From Staphylococcus equorum (GTDB taxonomy: Bacteria; Bacillota; Bacilli; Staphylococcales; Staphylococcaceae): a stretch of 64,000 nt of DNA. Below, in pieces: positions 39,992 through 53,265 of the stretch. The notes beneath the pieces were generated by a model. It searched no databases and was not told where the DNA came from. It worked only from the letters and a program-made list of their open reading frames with translations. Numbering within the stretch: position 1 is the first letter of the stretch; each line of letters opens with the position of its first letter. The position numbers were made by a program, and so were the translations under genes. Location: positions 1,674,001-1,738,000 of the forward strand of contig NZ_CP118982.1 of assembly GCF_029024965.1 (NCBI RefSeq). Direction: 5' to 3'.

Positions 39992-40038
39992 ATAAAGAGG
40001 AAGGTCAAAATGGAATTCATTTTGATCTTCCTCTTTAT
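39992..40038. terminator. Long 21-bp hairpin between convergent genes
   Basis: ATAAAGAGGAAGGTCAAAATG pairs over 21 bases with its downstream arm (a single G-U wobble) around the 5-base loop GAATT. No clean T-run follows on either strand beyond the stem's own Ts. It separates the plus-strand small peptide from the minus-strand pyr operon and is probably a bidirectional terminator. Confidence 0.7.
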
Positions 40039-40078
40039 TATGGTCTTAAATACGTCTATACATATTACATGTTATGAT

Positions 40079-40264
40079 TTACTTAATGTGTCCTTTTTGT
40101 TTAATACTAGACTTTGATTTCTTGTATATATTTGCTTCAGATGTGTTAGCTAGCCATTCGTTTTTATCGTCTGAATGAGATGGATGTCTATAATCGTCTT
40201 CTTTTTTTAAAAAATCATTTAAATGTGCAAAGTGATTATATGCTTTTTTCGGGTCTTCTGTCAT
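40079..40264 (-). CDS. Small hydrophilic protein of unknown function after pyrE
   Basis: 61-residue, charged and soluble-looking protein (His/Lys/Asp-rich; segments KAYNHFAHLNDFLKKEDD and ANIYKKSKSSIKQKGH). It starts 22 bases after pyrE with GGAGGGG at ideal spacing, so it is probably translated as the last gene of the pyrimidine operon. I do not recognise a domain. It could be a genus-specific protein; coding looks real because of the ribosome-binding site and balanced composition. Confidence 0.7.
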   Translation of the reverse strand: MTEDPKKAYNHFAHLNDFLKKEDDYRHPSHSDDKNEWLANTSEANIYKKSKSSIKQKGHIK

Positions 40265-40286
40265 AATATCCCCTCCAACTCATATT

Positions 40287-40898
40287 TTAAGACAAGTTGT
40301 CCCGCCATTCAACTAATGTATCAATATCAATGTCAGAAATTTCTCCCTTTTCTTTAGCTACCTCAATTAATTCATTATAATTACTTAAAGTAAAGAAAGG
40401 TATTTGGGCTGCTTTAAATTGTTCATCCGCTTTTTTTAGACCGTACGTAAATATAGCTACAACGCCTAGAACATCAGCTCCTGCCTCTTTTAACGCCTCC
40501 ACAGCAGTTATAGAAGAACCTCCTGTTGAAATTAAGTCTTCAATGACAACCACTTTTTTACCTTTGCTCAATGCACCTTCAATTTGGTTTTGTTTACCAT
40601 GGCTCTTACTTTTAGAACGCACATAATTCATCGGTAAATCTAGCACTTCAGAAACATAGGCAGCATGTGGAATACCAGCTGTTGCAGTGCCTGAAACGAT
40701 TTCCACATCCGCAAAATTATTTTTAATTAATGTAATTAAACCATTTCTAATATTACGTCGAACAGAAGGATGACCTAATGTCACTCGGTTATCGCAATAT
40801 ATAGGTGATTTAATACCTGAACTCCATGTAAACGGGTCGTTTGGCGAAAGTGAAACTGCTTTAATATCTAATAGTGCTTTTGCTATTGCTTTAGCCAT
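40287..40898 (-). CDS. pyrE: Orotate phosphoribosyltransferase
   Basis: Joins orotate to PRPP to form OMP. The 203-residue protein has the PRPP loop [14 protein letters not shown] (about 113-126) and [12 protein letters not shown] near the N-terminus. It starts one base after pyrF ends. Expression is controlled by the PyrR attenuators upstream of the operon. Confidence 0.97.
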   Translation of the reverse strand: MAKAIAKALLDIKAVSLSPNDPFTWSSGIKSPIYCDNRVTLGHPSVRRNIRNGLITLIKNNFADVEIVSGTATAGIPHAAYVSEVLDLPMNYVRSKSKSHGKQNQIEGALSKGKKVVVIEDLISTGGSSITAVEALKEAGADVLGVVAIFTYGLKKADEQFKAAQIPFFTLSNYNELIEVAKEKGEISDIDIDTLVEWRDNLS

Positions 40899-40899
40899 T

Positions 40900-41592
40900 T
40901 TAACTTAACCAACTTTCTTTAATTTTATGATAACTTGCAACCGGATTATTACTTTTTGTAATTGGTCGTCCTACTACAATATGTGTCGAGCCTAATTGTT
41001 TTGCTTCTTCCGGTGTAGTAATTCTTTTTTGATCGTCCAAATGCGTATTCGCTGGCCTAATACCAGGTGTTACTTTTAAAAAGTTTTTGCCGAGTTCGCC
41101 TGTGAGTAATGCCGATTCAAGTGGTGAACATACGACACCATCTAAACCAGATGTTTTGGCTAGATGCGCATAATTAAGCACTGCATCTTCTATAGAACTT
41201 TGAATATTTTGTTCATTTCTTAACATGGTTTCTGTAGTTGAAGTAAGTTGCGTAACTGCCACAATTTTAATATTTTGGTTATGTTTTTTTAAGCCTTCTA
41301 ATGCGCGCGTCATCATTTCAGTTCCGCCAGCAGCATGTACGTTGACTAAATCAACGTTTAATTTACTTAATCCTTCCATTGCCTTACCCACAGTATTAGG
41401 GATATCATGTAATTTTAAATCCAAAAAAATATCGTGTCCGCGTGCTTTAATAGACGCTATTAATTGTGGTCCAGTTTGATAAAAAAGTTCCATACCTATC
41501 TTTACAAAAAGTGGCTCATCAAATTGGTCTAAGAATGTATCCACCGCTTCTGATGAATCAAAGTCTAGTGCAATAATTGGTAAATTATTCAT
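40900..41592 (-). CDS. pyrF: Orotidine 5'-phosphate decarboxylase
   Basis: Converts OMP to UMP, the last step of de novo UMP synthesis. The 230-residue protein has the catalytic D58-x-K60-x2-D63 set ([12 protein letters not shown]) and the C-terminal phosphate-binding VVGRPIT. I chose the ATG at 41592 ([10 protein letters not shown]), with GAGGTG upstream, rather than a start 23 codons earlier; the length then equals the S. aureus enzyme. 110 bases lie between carB and pyrF. Confidence 0.97.
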   Translation of the reverse strand: MNNLPIIALDFDSSEAVDTFLDQFDEPLFVKIGMELFYQTGPQLIASIKARGHDIFLDLKLHDIPNTVGKAMEGLSKLNVDLVNVHAAGGTEMMTRALEGLKKHNQNIKIVAVTQLTSTTETMLRNEQNIQSSIEDAVLNYAHLAKTSGLDGVVCSPLESALLTGELGKNFLKVTPGIRPANTHLDDQKRITTPEEAKQLGSTHIVVGRPITKSNNPVASYHKIKESWLS

Positions 41593-41702
41593 AATATGTT
41601 CTACACCTCGTATTTTAAAAACTTCTACTATATGAACTAAGATAAAAAAATTGTTGCGCAATCACGCTATTATTTTATCTTAGTTGATAGCAAACTTAAC
41701 TA

Positions 41703-44700
41703 TTACATATTTTTCATGGTAAATGTCATGCTTTCAATCACTGACGTTAGTGCATCAGCTGTGTCTAATGAAGTGAGACAAGGCACGCCATTCTCAACTG
41801 ATGTACGTCTGATTTGGAAGCCATCACGTTCGAATTCCTTACCTTTCGTCATCGTATTCACTACAATTTGTACTTCGCTTTGTTGAATACGCGTTAATAA
41901 ATCATTTTCTTTACCAATTTTACCGACAATTTCTGTTGGTATATTATGCTCAGCTAATTTATTGGCAGTACCTTCTGTTGCTAAAATTTTATAGCCTACT
42001 TCATTTAAACGATGTGCGATACTGACTACTTCTTCTTTATCTTTATCACTCACTGTCATCAATACAGTACCATGATCTTTTACTTCCATACCGCTGGCTG
42101 TTAATCCTTTGAATAGGGCTTTTTCCATTGTTGTATCTTTACCCATAACTTCTCCTGTTGATTTCATTTCAGGTCCGAGCGTAATATCAACATTTTTCAA
42201 CTTATTAAAGCTAAACACTGGCGCTTTGACAAAGACACCTTCAGTATATGGCTGAATACCTGCTTTATAACCTAAATCTACAAGTTTTTCACCCATAATC
42301 GCACGCATCGCTAGCTGAGCCATTTGGATGTTCGTAATTTTACTTAAAAATGGTACTGTACGGCTCGAACGTGGATTCACTTCTAAGACGAAGACACCAT
42401 CACGCGCAATAACAAATTGGATATTAATTAATCCTTTAATATTTAATCCTTTAGCTAACCTAATCGTATAGTCCTCTAACGTAACCATTTCTTCTTGCGT
42501 TAATGTCTGTGGTGGATAGACTGCTATAGAGTCTCCTGAGTGAACACCAGCTCTTTCGATATGCTCCATAATACCAGGGATTATAACAGTTTCCCCATCA
42601 GATATCGCATCCACTTCAATTTCTTTACCTGTCAAATAACTATCTACTAGTACTGGATGATCAGGACTCGCTTTAACCGCTTGGTTCATGTAATCTTCTA
42701 GTTCGGCATCACTATTCACAATTTCCATCGCGCGTCCACCTAATACATATGAAGGCCTTACAACAACTGGATAACCTATATTTCTCGCATTTTCTAATGC
42801 TTCTTTTGGAGACGTCGCTGTTTTACCTTGAGGCTGAGGTACATCAATCATGTGTAATAATGCTTCAAATTCTTTACGGTCTTCAGCACGATTTAGATTT
42901 TCTAAAGATGTTCCTAAAATTTGAACGTCATGCTTAGCAAGTTTATCTGCTAAGTTGATTGCTGTTTGGCCACCAAATTGTACAACTACACCTTTAGGCT
43001 GCTCTAAATCAATAATATTCATAACGTCTTCTTCTGTTAATGGCTCAAAGTATAATTTATCAGAAATTGAAAAGTCTGTTGATACGGTTTCTGGATTGTT
43101 ATTAATGATAATTGCTTCATAACCTGCACGTTGTATTGCCCACACCGCATGCACTGTTGCATAATCAAATTCTACGCCCTGTCCTATACGAATTGGCCCT
43201 GAACCGAGCACAAGAATTTTTTCTTTGTCTGTAACAATAGATTCGTTTTCATATTCATACGTACCATAATAATATGGCGTTGCTGATTCGAATTCTGCCG
43301 CACAAGTGTCTACCATTTTATAAACTGGCGTTATACCATTTTTTATTCTTAAATCATGAACTTCTTCTTCGGTCATATCAAAACGGTGTGCAATGACACG
43401 ATCACTAAAGCCATAATCTTTGGCAAATTTCAGATATTCGATATCACCTTTATTGGCCTTCAAATCATGCTCAATGTTGATGATATGTTGGAATTTATTT
43501 AAGAAGAAGTAATCAATTTGTGTCATATCATGAATTTCTTCTAATGTTGTTCCACGGCGTATCGCTTCACCTATAAAGAATAAACGTTCATCATCTTGAT
43601 CATTGATACGAGCTTTAATGTAATCTAAATCATAAGAATCTCCGTTTGGTAAACCAAGGTGATGTACACCATACTCTAAGGAACGAATTGCTTTCAGTAG
43701 TGACTCTTCGTAAGTTCTACCAATTGCCATAACCTCGCCAGTTGCTTTCATTTGAGTTCCTAAAACACGTTCACCTTTTTCAAATTTATCAAATGGGAAA
43801 CGTGGAATTTTCGAAATAACATAATCTAAAGTTGGCTCAAATGCAGCATAAGATGTACCTGTAATTGGATTTAACATTTCGTCTAACGATAAGCCAACTG
43901 CGATTTTAGCTGCTAATTTAGCAATTGGATAACCTGTTGCTTTAGAGGCTAATGCCGACGAACGAGATACACGTGGATTTACTTCAATAATATAATAATC
44001 CATAGAGTGTGGATCTAAAGCTAACTGCACGTTACAGCCGCCTTCTATACCTAAAGCACGGATTACTTTTAATGACACGTCACGTAGCATCTGATATTCA
44101 ATGTCTGACAATGTTTGACTCGGCGCCACAACAATCGAATCGCCTGTATGTATACCAACTGGATCAATATTTTCCATGTTACACACAACGATAGCGTTAT
44201 CGTTTTTGTCACGCATTACTTCATATTCAATTTCCTTGAAACCAGCAATTGATTTTTCAATTAAACATTGTGTTGCTGGACTATAATGTAATCCATTCGC
44301 TACAATTTCTTTGAATTCATCATCATTATGACAAATACCGCCGCCAGTACCTCCCATTGTAAATGCTGGTCTTACGATGAGTGGATAGCCAACTTTTTCT
44401 TTAAACATAAACGCTTGTTCTACAGTGTTTACAATATCACTTTCAGGCACAGGCACATCAAGTTCATTCATTAATGATCTAAATAATTCTCTGTCTTCTG
44501 CCTGTTGAATAGATTCTAATTTAGTGCCTAAAAGTTGTACATTGTTTGCTTCAAGTTCACCGCTATCATGTAATTGAATGGCCATGTTCAATCCTGTTTG
44601 TCCACCTAATGTAGGTAATAATGCGTCCGGCTGTTCTTTACGAATAATGCGAGCTATGAAATCATGTGTTAATGGTTCAATATATACTTTATCTGCAATT

Positions 44701-44876
44701 TCTTTGTCAGTCATAATTGTTGCTGGATTAGAGTTTACTAATATTACACGGTAGCCCTCTTCCTTTAATGCTAGACAAGCTTGTGTTCCTGCATAATCAA
44801 ATTCTGCAGCTTGACCAATGATAATTGGTCCGGATCCAATAACTAAAATCGTTTCTATATCTGTACGTTTAGGCAT
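41703..44876 (-). CDS. carB: Carbamoyl-phosphate synthase large subunit
   Basis: Makes carbamoyl phosphate from bicarbonate, ammonia (from CarA) and two ATP. The 1057-residue chain shows the tandem ATP-grasp halves, each with an LGSGPIxIGQ-like start (residues 12 and 555 region), and a C-terminal regulatory MGS domain (about 930-1057). The start at 44876 ([11 protein letters not shown]) is the family start; ten upstream residues are excluded. It overlaps carA by 8 bases. It serves both pyrimidine and, if no separate paralogue exists, arginine synthesis. Confidence 0.98.
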   Translation of the reverse strand: MPKRTDIETILVIGSGPIIIGQAAEFDYAGTQACLALKEEGYRVILVNSNPATIMTDKEIADKVYIEPLTHDFIARIIRKEQPDALLPTLGGQTGLNMAIQLHDSGELEANNVQLLGTKLESIQQAEDRELFRSLMNELDVPVPESDIVNTVEQAFMFKEKVGYPLIVRPAFTMGGTGGGICHNDDEFKEIVANGLHYSPATQCLIEKSIAGFKEIEYEVMRDKNDNAIVVCNMENIDPVGIHTGDSIVVAPSQTLSDIEYQMLRDVSLKVIRALGIEGGCNVQLALDPHSMDYYIIEVNPRVSRSSALASKATGYPIAKLAAKIAVGLSLDEMLNPITGTSYAAFEPTLDYVISKIPRFPFDKFEKGERVLGTQMKATGEVMAIGRTYEESLLKAIRSLEYGVHHLGLPNGDSYDLDYIKARINDQDDERLFFIGEAIRRGTTLEEIHDMTQIDYFFLNKFQHIINIEHDLKANKGDIEYLKFAKDYGFSDRVIAHRFDMTEEEVHDLRIKNGITPVYKMVDTCAAEFESATPYYYGTYEYENESIVTDKEKILVLGSGPIRIGQGVEFDYATVHAVWAIQRAGYEAIIINNNPETVSTDFSISDKLYFEPLTEEDVMNIIDLEQPKGVVVQFGGQTAINLADKLAKHDVQILGTSLENLNRAEDRKEFEALLHMIDVPQPQGKTATSPKEALENARNIGYPVVVRPSYVLGGRAMEIVNSDAELEDYMNQAVKASPDHPVLVDSYLTGKEIEVDAISDGETVIIPGIMEHIERAGVHSGDSIAVYPPQTLTQEEMVTLEDYTIRLAKGLNIKGLINIQFVIARDGVFVLEVNPRSSRTVPFLSKITNIQMAQLAMRAIMGEKLVDLGYKAGIQPYTEGVFVKAPVFSFNKLKNVDITLGPEMKSTGEVMGKDTTMEKALFKGLTASGMEVKDHGTVLMTVSDKDKEEVVSIAHRLNEVGYKILATEGTANKLAEHNIPTEIVGKIGKENDLLTRIQQSEVQIVVNTMTKGKEFERDGFQIRRTSVENGVPCLTSLDTADALTSVIESMTFTMKNM

Positions 44877-45968
44877 TTGACATACGCTCCTTCGCTTTAA
44901 AATCATTCATCATATCGATAAACTCATCAAATAAGTAATTTGAATCAGATGGTCCTGGACATGCTTCAGGGTGATATTGAACTGAAAATGCTGGTAATGA
45001 CTTATGTTTTAAACCTTCTACCGTTCCATCATTGATTGCAATATGTGTAATTTCTAAGTCACTATCAATTAATGAGTCTTTATCGATTGCGTAACCGTGG
45101 TTTTGACTTGTTATTGCAATTTTTCCTGTTTTGAGATCTTTTACAGGATGATTGGCACCTCTATGACCAAATTTCATTTTGAATGATGTGGCACCTTGAG
45201 ATAAGGCGAAAAGTTGATGTCCTAAACATATACCAAAGAACGGAACGTGTCCTAGTATACCTTTAATCATTTCAACTGCGATTTTTACTTCTTCAGGGTC
45301 TCCTGGTCCGTTAGAAAGCATTACCCCATCTGGAGTCATTCTCATAATTGCCTCAGCTGAAGTATCATATGGTACGACGGTTACATTACAACCACGCAAA
45401 TTCAATTCTCTAACGATATTCTGTTTTTTACCAAAATCGACTAATACGACACTCAAATCATAACCAGTTGAAACGTAAGGTGTTTTCGTTGATACTTCTG
45501 TCACCTCATTTTTAGGTAATTCAGTCGTTTTTAACTGTTCTACTAATGATTCAATTTCAGCTTTATTATCAGTATAAGCTGCTTTTAACACGCCGAAATT
45601 TCTGATTTTTCTGGTAATACTACGCGTATCAACACCTGAAATACCTGGAATATCATATTCTACTAATACGTCATGTAATGTCTTTTGTTTTCTGAAATTG
45701 CTTGGATGATCACTTGCTTCTTTAACAACTACACCATTTAGGGTAGGTACAAGTGATTCAAAGTCATCTCGATTTATACCATAATTTCCGATAAGTGGAT
45801 ATGTAAATGTAATAATTTGACCCGTGTATGACGGGTCCGATATTGTTTCTTGATAACCCGTCATTGCAGTATTAAAAACAATTTCTCCTACTGTTAATTG
45901 GTCAGAACCAAGGGGATAGCCTTCGTAATATGAACCGTCTTCTAAAACTAGATAGCGTTTCTTCAACA

Positions 45969-45969
<1 letters not shown>
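44869..45969 (-). CDS. carA: Carbamoyl-phosphate synthase small subunit
   Basis: Glutaminase subunit supplying ammonia to CarB. The 366-residue protein has the class I amidotransferase triad: nucleophile Cys in [11 protein letters not shown], and His/Glu in [11 protein letters not shown]. Its ATG shares one base with the pyrC stop (TAATG). Standard length. Confidence 0.97.
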
Positions 45970-49478
<3,509 letters not shown>

Positions 49479-49497
49479 GTTTTATGCTTCCTCTCAT

Positions 49498-49533
49498 AAA
49501 AAAATCTCTTTACATTAAATTCATGTAAAGAGA
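49498..49533 (-). terminator. Attenuator terminator before pyrP
   Basis: TCTCTTTACAT and ATGTAAAGAGA (11 bp) around a 7-base loop, followed by seven Ts on the minus strand, 20 bases before the pyrP start. Its 5' arm, together with the preceding CTTTTTA, is complementary to the PyrR-site region at 49724-49738. Confidence 0.9.
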
Positions 49534-49729
49534 CTAAAAAGTATATATCTTGATTATTGCTATGTTGAATTATAGCCATTTACATTTAATGACTATAGAT
49601 AACTCGCAATAAAACAAAGTATATGTGAAGAGGAATGTTATCAACATCGTGCATTTGACAACTATAAATGAATTGCTTACGTATCTAATGGTTAGATCGT
49701 AGCTGAAAATTTAAATCCTCTTCCCTTTT

Positions 49730-49746
49730 TCAGTCTCTCGTACTGA
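49730..49746 (-). promoter_or_regulatory. PyrR-binding hairpin / anti-antiterminator in the pyrR-pyrP gap
   Basis: On the minus strand TCAGT-ACGAGAG-ACTGA is a small hairpin with the GAGAG loop typical of PyrR-binding RNA, 12 bases after the pyrR stop. Its 3' side, AGAGACTGAAAAAG, can instead pair with CTTTTTAGTCTCT (one bulged base), which would open the terminator at 49498-49533. PyrR-UMP should stabilise the first form and cause termination. Confidence 0.8.
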
Positions 49747-49757
49747 ATTAAAAGGTG

Positions 49758-50285
49758 CTATTCAATTACTACTGCATTTCTATCATCAATTTCTTCAAGA
49801 AAAACTGCCACAGCTTCTTCCCTTGCTGTTGGTATGTTTTTACCAACAAAGTCTGCACGTATCGGTAATTCTCGATGTCCTCGATCTACTAGTGTAGCTA
49901 AACCTATTTTCTTAGGTCTAGCGTACTGTAACACTGCGTCTAAGGAGGCCCTGACTGTTCGTCCTGTATATAAAACATCATCAATGATAATTACGACTTG
50001 ATTTGTAATATTAACATCAATTTCATATGCGCTTTCTTCAGCTTCGTTTATTGTCTGTTCTAAATCATCTCTAAATTGAGTGATATCAATTGTTCCAGTT
50101 GGCACAAGTTTCTCTTCTATGCGCTCAATTTTTTGTTGAATACGTCGTGCTAAAAATGCACCGCGCGTTTTAATACCTAACAATATTAAATTATCAGTAC
50201 CTTTGTTATATTCTAAAATTTCATGTGCAATACGTGTCACCGTTCTTTGAATCGCTGCTTCATCCATAATAACTCGTTCTGACAT
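49758..50285 (-). CDS. pyrR: Pyrimidine operon attenuator PyrR / uracil phosphoribosyltransferase
   Basis: RNA-binding regulator that senses UMP and promotes termination in pyr leaders; it has weak uracil phosphoribosyltransferase activity. 175 residues with the PRPP motif [18 protein letters not shown] set the start at the ATG at 50285 (MSERVIMDE), 8 bases after AAGGAAGG; an in-frame GTG nine bases earlier abuts the ribosome-binding site. First gene of the operon, flanked by attenuators on both sides. Confidence 0.97.
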   Translation of the reverse strand: MSERVIMDEAAIQRTVTRIAHEILEYNKGTDNLILLGIKTRGAFLARRIQQKIERIEEKLVPTGTIDITQFRDDLEQTINEAEESAYEIDVNITNQVVIIIDDVLYTGRTVRASLDAVLQYARPKKIGLATLVDRGHRELPIRADFVGKNIPTAREEAVAVFLEEIDDRNAVVIE

Positions 50286-50336
50286 TTTAGGCACCTTCCT
50301 TAATTTGATAAATATTTATCTTATTTAATATAAAGA

Positions 50337-50366
50337 AAACCTCATGTCTTTTTAGACATGAGGTTT
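50337..50366 (-). terminator. Attenuator terminator before pyrR
   Basis: AAACCTCATGTCT with its perfect complement forms a 13-bp stem, loop of four, tailed by TTTTCTTTATATT on the minus strand. It lies about 50 bases before the pyrR start. Its CATGTCT arm can pair with AGACATG at 50537-50543, the probable antiterminator. Confidence 0.9.
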
Positions 50367-50546
50367 AGTTATAAAGTATCATAAACAAACAAGAGATTTA
50401 TCTTCACTTAACTTAGATGCTTTCTCTTCACAGGGAGTTAACCACTATGTTTCCCATTGCGCGATAAACTTCAGCTACAACAGTGTTCATTTGTCTTCAC
50501 AAACATACAATATGTTTATGTACCTTATATTAAATCCATGTCTTCG

Positions 50547-50561
50547 AAGCCTCTCTGGACT
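50547..50561 (-). promoter_or_regulatory. PyrR-binding loop in the pyrR leader
   Basis: The minus strand reads AGTCCAGAGAGGCTT, an essentially exact match to the PyrR-binding consensus AGUCCAGAGAGGCU of Bacillus pyr leaders. It is about 200 bases upstream of the terminator at 50337-50366 and next to AGACATG, a segment able to compete for that terminator. Confidence 0.9.
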
Positions 50562-50601
50562 TTCATTTAAAGACGATATGGCGCTCTATTAAACTGTCAC
50601 T

Positions 50602-50630
50602 ATATTACCATGAATATAATTCACTTGCAA
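50602..50630 (-). promoter_or_regulatory. Predicted pyr operon promoter
   Basis: TTGCAA and TAATAT with 17 bases between on the minus strand, giving a start near 50595 and a leader of about 310 bases to pyrR that contains the PyrR loop and terminator. Confidence 0.55.
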
Positions 50631-50685
50631 GCGGTCAAATAAAATTCAAAATAATCATTTGACGCTATTTCACGTCACTCATATG

Positions 50686-50724
50686 ATAGATTAGGGGCGG
50701 GACCTGTATTTTGTCCCAATCTCA
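50686..50724. repeat. GGGACATAAAT-type dispersed inverted repeat, copy 4
   Basis: GATT ... GGGAC and GTCCC-AATC flank CTGTATTTT. A divergent member of the family at 12573, 35114 and 39501. It lies between the rluD terminator and the pyr promoter. Confidence 0.55.
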
Positions 50725-50763
50725 TAAAAAGCTACTAGGTTCTAATATAGAATTCTAGTAGCT
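50725..50763 (-). terminator. Terminator of lspA-rluD
   Basis: AGCTACTAG and CTAGTAGCT (9 bp) with an inner TTCTA/TAGAA pairing, followed on the minus strand by TTTTTATGAG, 60 bases past the rluD stop. Confidence 0.8.
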
Positions 50764-50823
50764 CGTTCTTATATATTAAATTTAAGCCTTCAAAACTTTA
50801 TATTTCAAATTTACTTTTATTAG

Positions 50824-51741
50824 TTAGCTGTCACTTTTACGAATATCTGCTAATAATTGTTCAAAATCCTCAGGAAGTGGTGTAGACTTTTCAATATATT
50901 CTTGCGTCACTGGATGTTCAAAACCAATGATACCGGCATGTAGCGCTTGCCCGCCAATATTCAAGGTTTTCTTTGGTCCATATTTCGGATCGCCTACAAG
51001 TGGAAATCCAATATACTTCATATGTACACGTATTTGGTGTGTACGCCCTGTTTCTAATTCACATTCTACTAAAGTATAATTATTAAAATGCTCTAATACA
51101 TTAAAATGTGTAACTGCTTCTTTACCATCATCAACAACGGCCATTGATTGACGATCATTTTTATTTCTACCAATTGGTGCCTCTATCGTACCATAATCAT
51201 GCGGTATATTCCCATGAACAAGCGCTACGTATTTACGTGTCACAGTTTTCTTAACTAATTGATTCACTAAACTACGATGTGCAATATCATTTTTGGCTAC
51301 CATTAATAGACCAGATGTATCTTTATCAATACGATGTACGATACCTGGACGTACTTCACCATTAATGCCAGATAAATTTTTCATTTGATACATTAAACCA
51401 TTTACAAGTGTCCCTGTTGAATGCCCAGCTGAAGGATGCACCACAATACCTTTAGGTTTATAAACGATTGCTACATCATCGTCTTCATAATATATATCTA
51501 AGTTTAAATTTTCTGGATTGATGTCTGCTTCTACAATTTCTTTTTCAGTTACTACAATATGGTCGTTTAACTTCGTCTTATAATTTGGTTTAATTAGCTT
51601 ATCATTTACTTTTACAAGTGATAATTTTATCCAATCTTGAATCTGTGTACGTGACCAATCTGAATTGAATTCAGGTAATACTTTGTCGATACGCTGGCCT
51701 GCGTCATCTTTATTTTCTATCTTATACTCATGTATTGTCAT
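50824..51741 (-). CDS. rluD: RluD-type 23S rRNA pseudouridine synthase
   Basis: 305-residue pseudouridine synthase of the RluA/RluD family. It has an N-terminal S4 RNA-binding domain (about 14-75) and the catalytic domain with HRIDKDTSGLLM, whose Asp is the nucleophile, and ETGRTHQIRVH. The gene begins 12 bases after lspA, its usual partner. Substrate position in 23S rRNA is inferred from family; S. aureus annotation uses the same name. Confidence 0.94.
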   Translation of the reverse strand: MTIHEYKIENKDDAGQRIDKVLPEFNSDWSRTQIQDWIKLSLVKVNDKLIKPNYKTKLNDHIVVTEKEIVEADINPENLNLDIYYEDDDVAIVYKPKGIVVHPSAGHSTGTLVNGLMYQMKNLSGINGEVRPGIVHRIDKDTSGLLMVAKNDIAHRSLVNQLVKKTVTRKYVALVHGNIPHDYGTIEAPIGRNKNDRQSMAVVDDGKEAVTHFNVLEHFNNYTLVECELETGRTHQIRVHMKYIGFPLVGDPKYGPKKTLNIGGQALHAGIIGFEHPVTQEYIEKSTPLPEDFEQLLADIRKSDS

Positions 51742-51753
51742 GCAAAATCTCTC

Positions 51754-52230
51754 CTATTCTTCGTTCTTCATATCTGTTAACAAAGCGATAATAATTAACA
51801 AAACGCCTATCGTCAAACTAGAGTCAGCTACATTAAATATTGGAAAGTTATAACCAAATATATATGTGTCAATAAAGTCAACAACTTCACCGTGTAATAC
51901 GCGATCAATAAAGTTACCTAAAGCACCTGCAAATAATAAACTAATAGCGATTTGCATTAACAAACTGTGTTTTGCTTCTTTAATATAAAATACAATGAGC
52001 ACTACGAGTATAATAACTGTAATAATATAGAAAAAGCCCATTTTCCCGCTCATAATACCCCAAGCGGCACCATCATTTCTGTGAGAAGTTATATTTAAAA
52101 AGTTGGGAATAACTTCAAATGTTTCTCCAACCTTCATTGAACTAGCAACAATAAATTTTGTGATTTGATCTAATATTAATATAACGATTGTTATGAATAA
52201 AGAAATACCAATATAGTACGGACGTTTCAT
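51754..52230 (-). CDS. lspA: Lipoprotein signal peptidase LspA
   Basis: Membrane aspartyl protease that removes signal peptides from prolipoproteins. 158 residues with four hydrophobic helices; the catalytic aspartates lie in GNFIDRV and FNVADSSLTIG. The ATG at 52230 follows AGGAGGT; an upstream in-frame start would add 16 polar residues and is rejected. It heads lspA-rluD after the repeat-bearing spacer 52279-52787. Confidence 0.96.
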   Translation of the reverse strand: MKRPYYIGISLFITIVILILDQITKFIVASSMKVGETFEVIPNFLNITSHRNDGAAWGIMSGKMGFFYIITVIILVVLIVFYIKEAKHSLLMQIAISLLFAGALGNFIDRVLHGEVVDFIDTYIFGYNFPIFNVADSSLTIGVLLIIIALLTDMKNEE

Positions 52231-52494
52231 GTCTGTACCTCCTATTCTAATCTCAGTCGCTTTTACAACATCTTTCATTATATCCTAATCAAACTTATAA
52301 AAAAAGTTACAGTTTGAATATCTGATAAAAAAGTTACATTATTAATACTAAATCACTAATAATATTCACATATACAATAAGGTAATTTAAAAATTCATCT
52401 ACAGTTAACAATAAAATGGCGCACCATGTTGCCTATTTTTAATAGTTAATGTAGATGAAATATTTTATGTTCAAGTAGTGACAATATTGTATTG

Positions 52495-52580
52495 AAACGT
52501 CGGCACCTAGTCGAATAGTTCAACATGAGTTGAATACTAAAGGCTGTGGCCGCGGAAAGCATGCAAAAGAACTGCCACAA
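52495..52580. repeat. Degenerate copy of the GC-rich palindromic repeat
   Basis: Contains GGCTGTGGCCGCGGAAAGCATGCA, nearly identical to the 3' part of the element at 52686-52764, with a decayed 5' part. The boundaries are approximate. Confidence 0.55.
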
Positions 52581-52685
52581 AATAAAAAACTATATGAATA
52601 TATTAAGTAAATCTTCCTATTAAAACATAGACATGAGTTATTGAAAACATATTTCATATTATTTTAATATTAAATCAAGGTAACG

Positions 52686-52764
52686 ACTTGTGCTGACTCC
52701 TGCGGGAAATGCACGAGCCGAAGACTACAGGCTGAGGCTGTGCCCGCGGAAAGCATGCACAAGT
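52686..52764. repeat. GC-rich structured repeat with terminal inverted ends
   Basis: Outer arms ACTTGTGC and GCACAAGT (8 bp) enclose TGACTCCTGCGGG and CCCGCGGAAAGC, whose GCGGG/CCCGC also pair. The core GACTCCTGCGGGAAA ... CCCGCGGAAAGC is a motif seen widely between genes in Bacillaceae and staphylococci. It stands out as GC-rich in AT-rich surroundings. No coding frame. Confidence 0.75.
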
Positions 52765-52787
52765 ATTGTCTCTAAATACTATTATGT

Positions 52788-53261
52788 TTAAACACTAGCG
52801 TTTTTCTTAGGATGGATATATTTATAATCTTTAACTTCGTCTTTCGTTATAATTCGGTTTGATATTTCAAAAGGCTTGTTATAATTCATTTCACTAACTT
52901 CTAATGAACCATTGTCATTTCGTTGTTCAATATAAGCTACATGACCATACTCACCTTCAGTAGTCTGTAAAATGCTCCCTACCTTGGGTGATTGATTGAC
53001 TTTATAGTCACTTTTTTGTGCATACGATGCCCAATACTTTGCGTCGTTCCATTTCTTCCCTATTTTCATTCCATCTTCTCTTACTTTTTCAAAGACGTAG
53101 TGCGTGCATTGTCCTTTAGTATACGTATTATATTTCATTGGATCTAATGACCAGAAATGATTTGTTGGCTCAGTCATATCTTGGTTATCTAATCCTTCAT
53201 ATGCAGCAGCAACAGTAATAATAGCACTTATCGCAAACATCGTACCAAGTCTTTTTTTCAT
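52788..53261 (-). CDS. Small secreted or membrane-anchored CHAP-domain hydrolase
   Basis: 157 residues: a basic start and hydrophobic segment (about 4-20) acting as signal or anchor, then a single CHAP amidase domain. Catalytic set visible: Cys52 in GQCTHYV, His107 in YGHVAYI, and Glu124/Asn126 in SEMNYN. CHAP domains cut peptidoglycan stem or bridge peptides, so a wall-remodelling role is likely. No cell-wall binding repeats (LysM, SH3b) are present. It starts 4 bases after the VOC protein and so is probably translated with it. Confidence 0.9.
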   Translation of the reverse strand: MKKRLGTMFAISAIITVAAAYEGLDNQDMTEPTNHFWSLDPMKYNTYTKGQCTHYVFEKVREDGMKIGKKWNDAKYWASYAQKSDYKVNQSPKVGSILQTTEGEYGHVAYIEQRNDNGSLEVSEMNYNKPFEISNRIITKDEVKDYKYIHPKKNASV

Positions 53262-53265
53262 TTAA

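Larger units (their letters stand above)
52279..52787. other. Spacer between the CHAP gene and lspA
   Basis: 509 bases without a supported gene. It holds the two copies of the GC-rich repeat and otherwise AT-rich sequence; the lspA promoter is expected at its left end. Confidence 0.6.
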
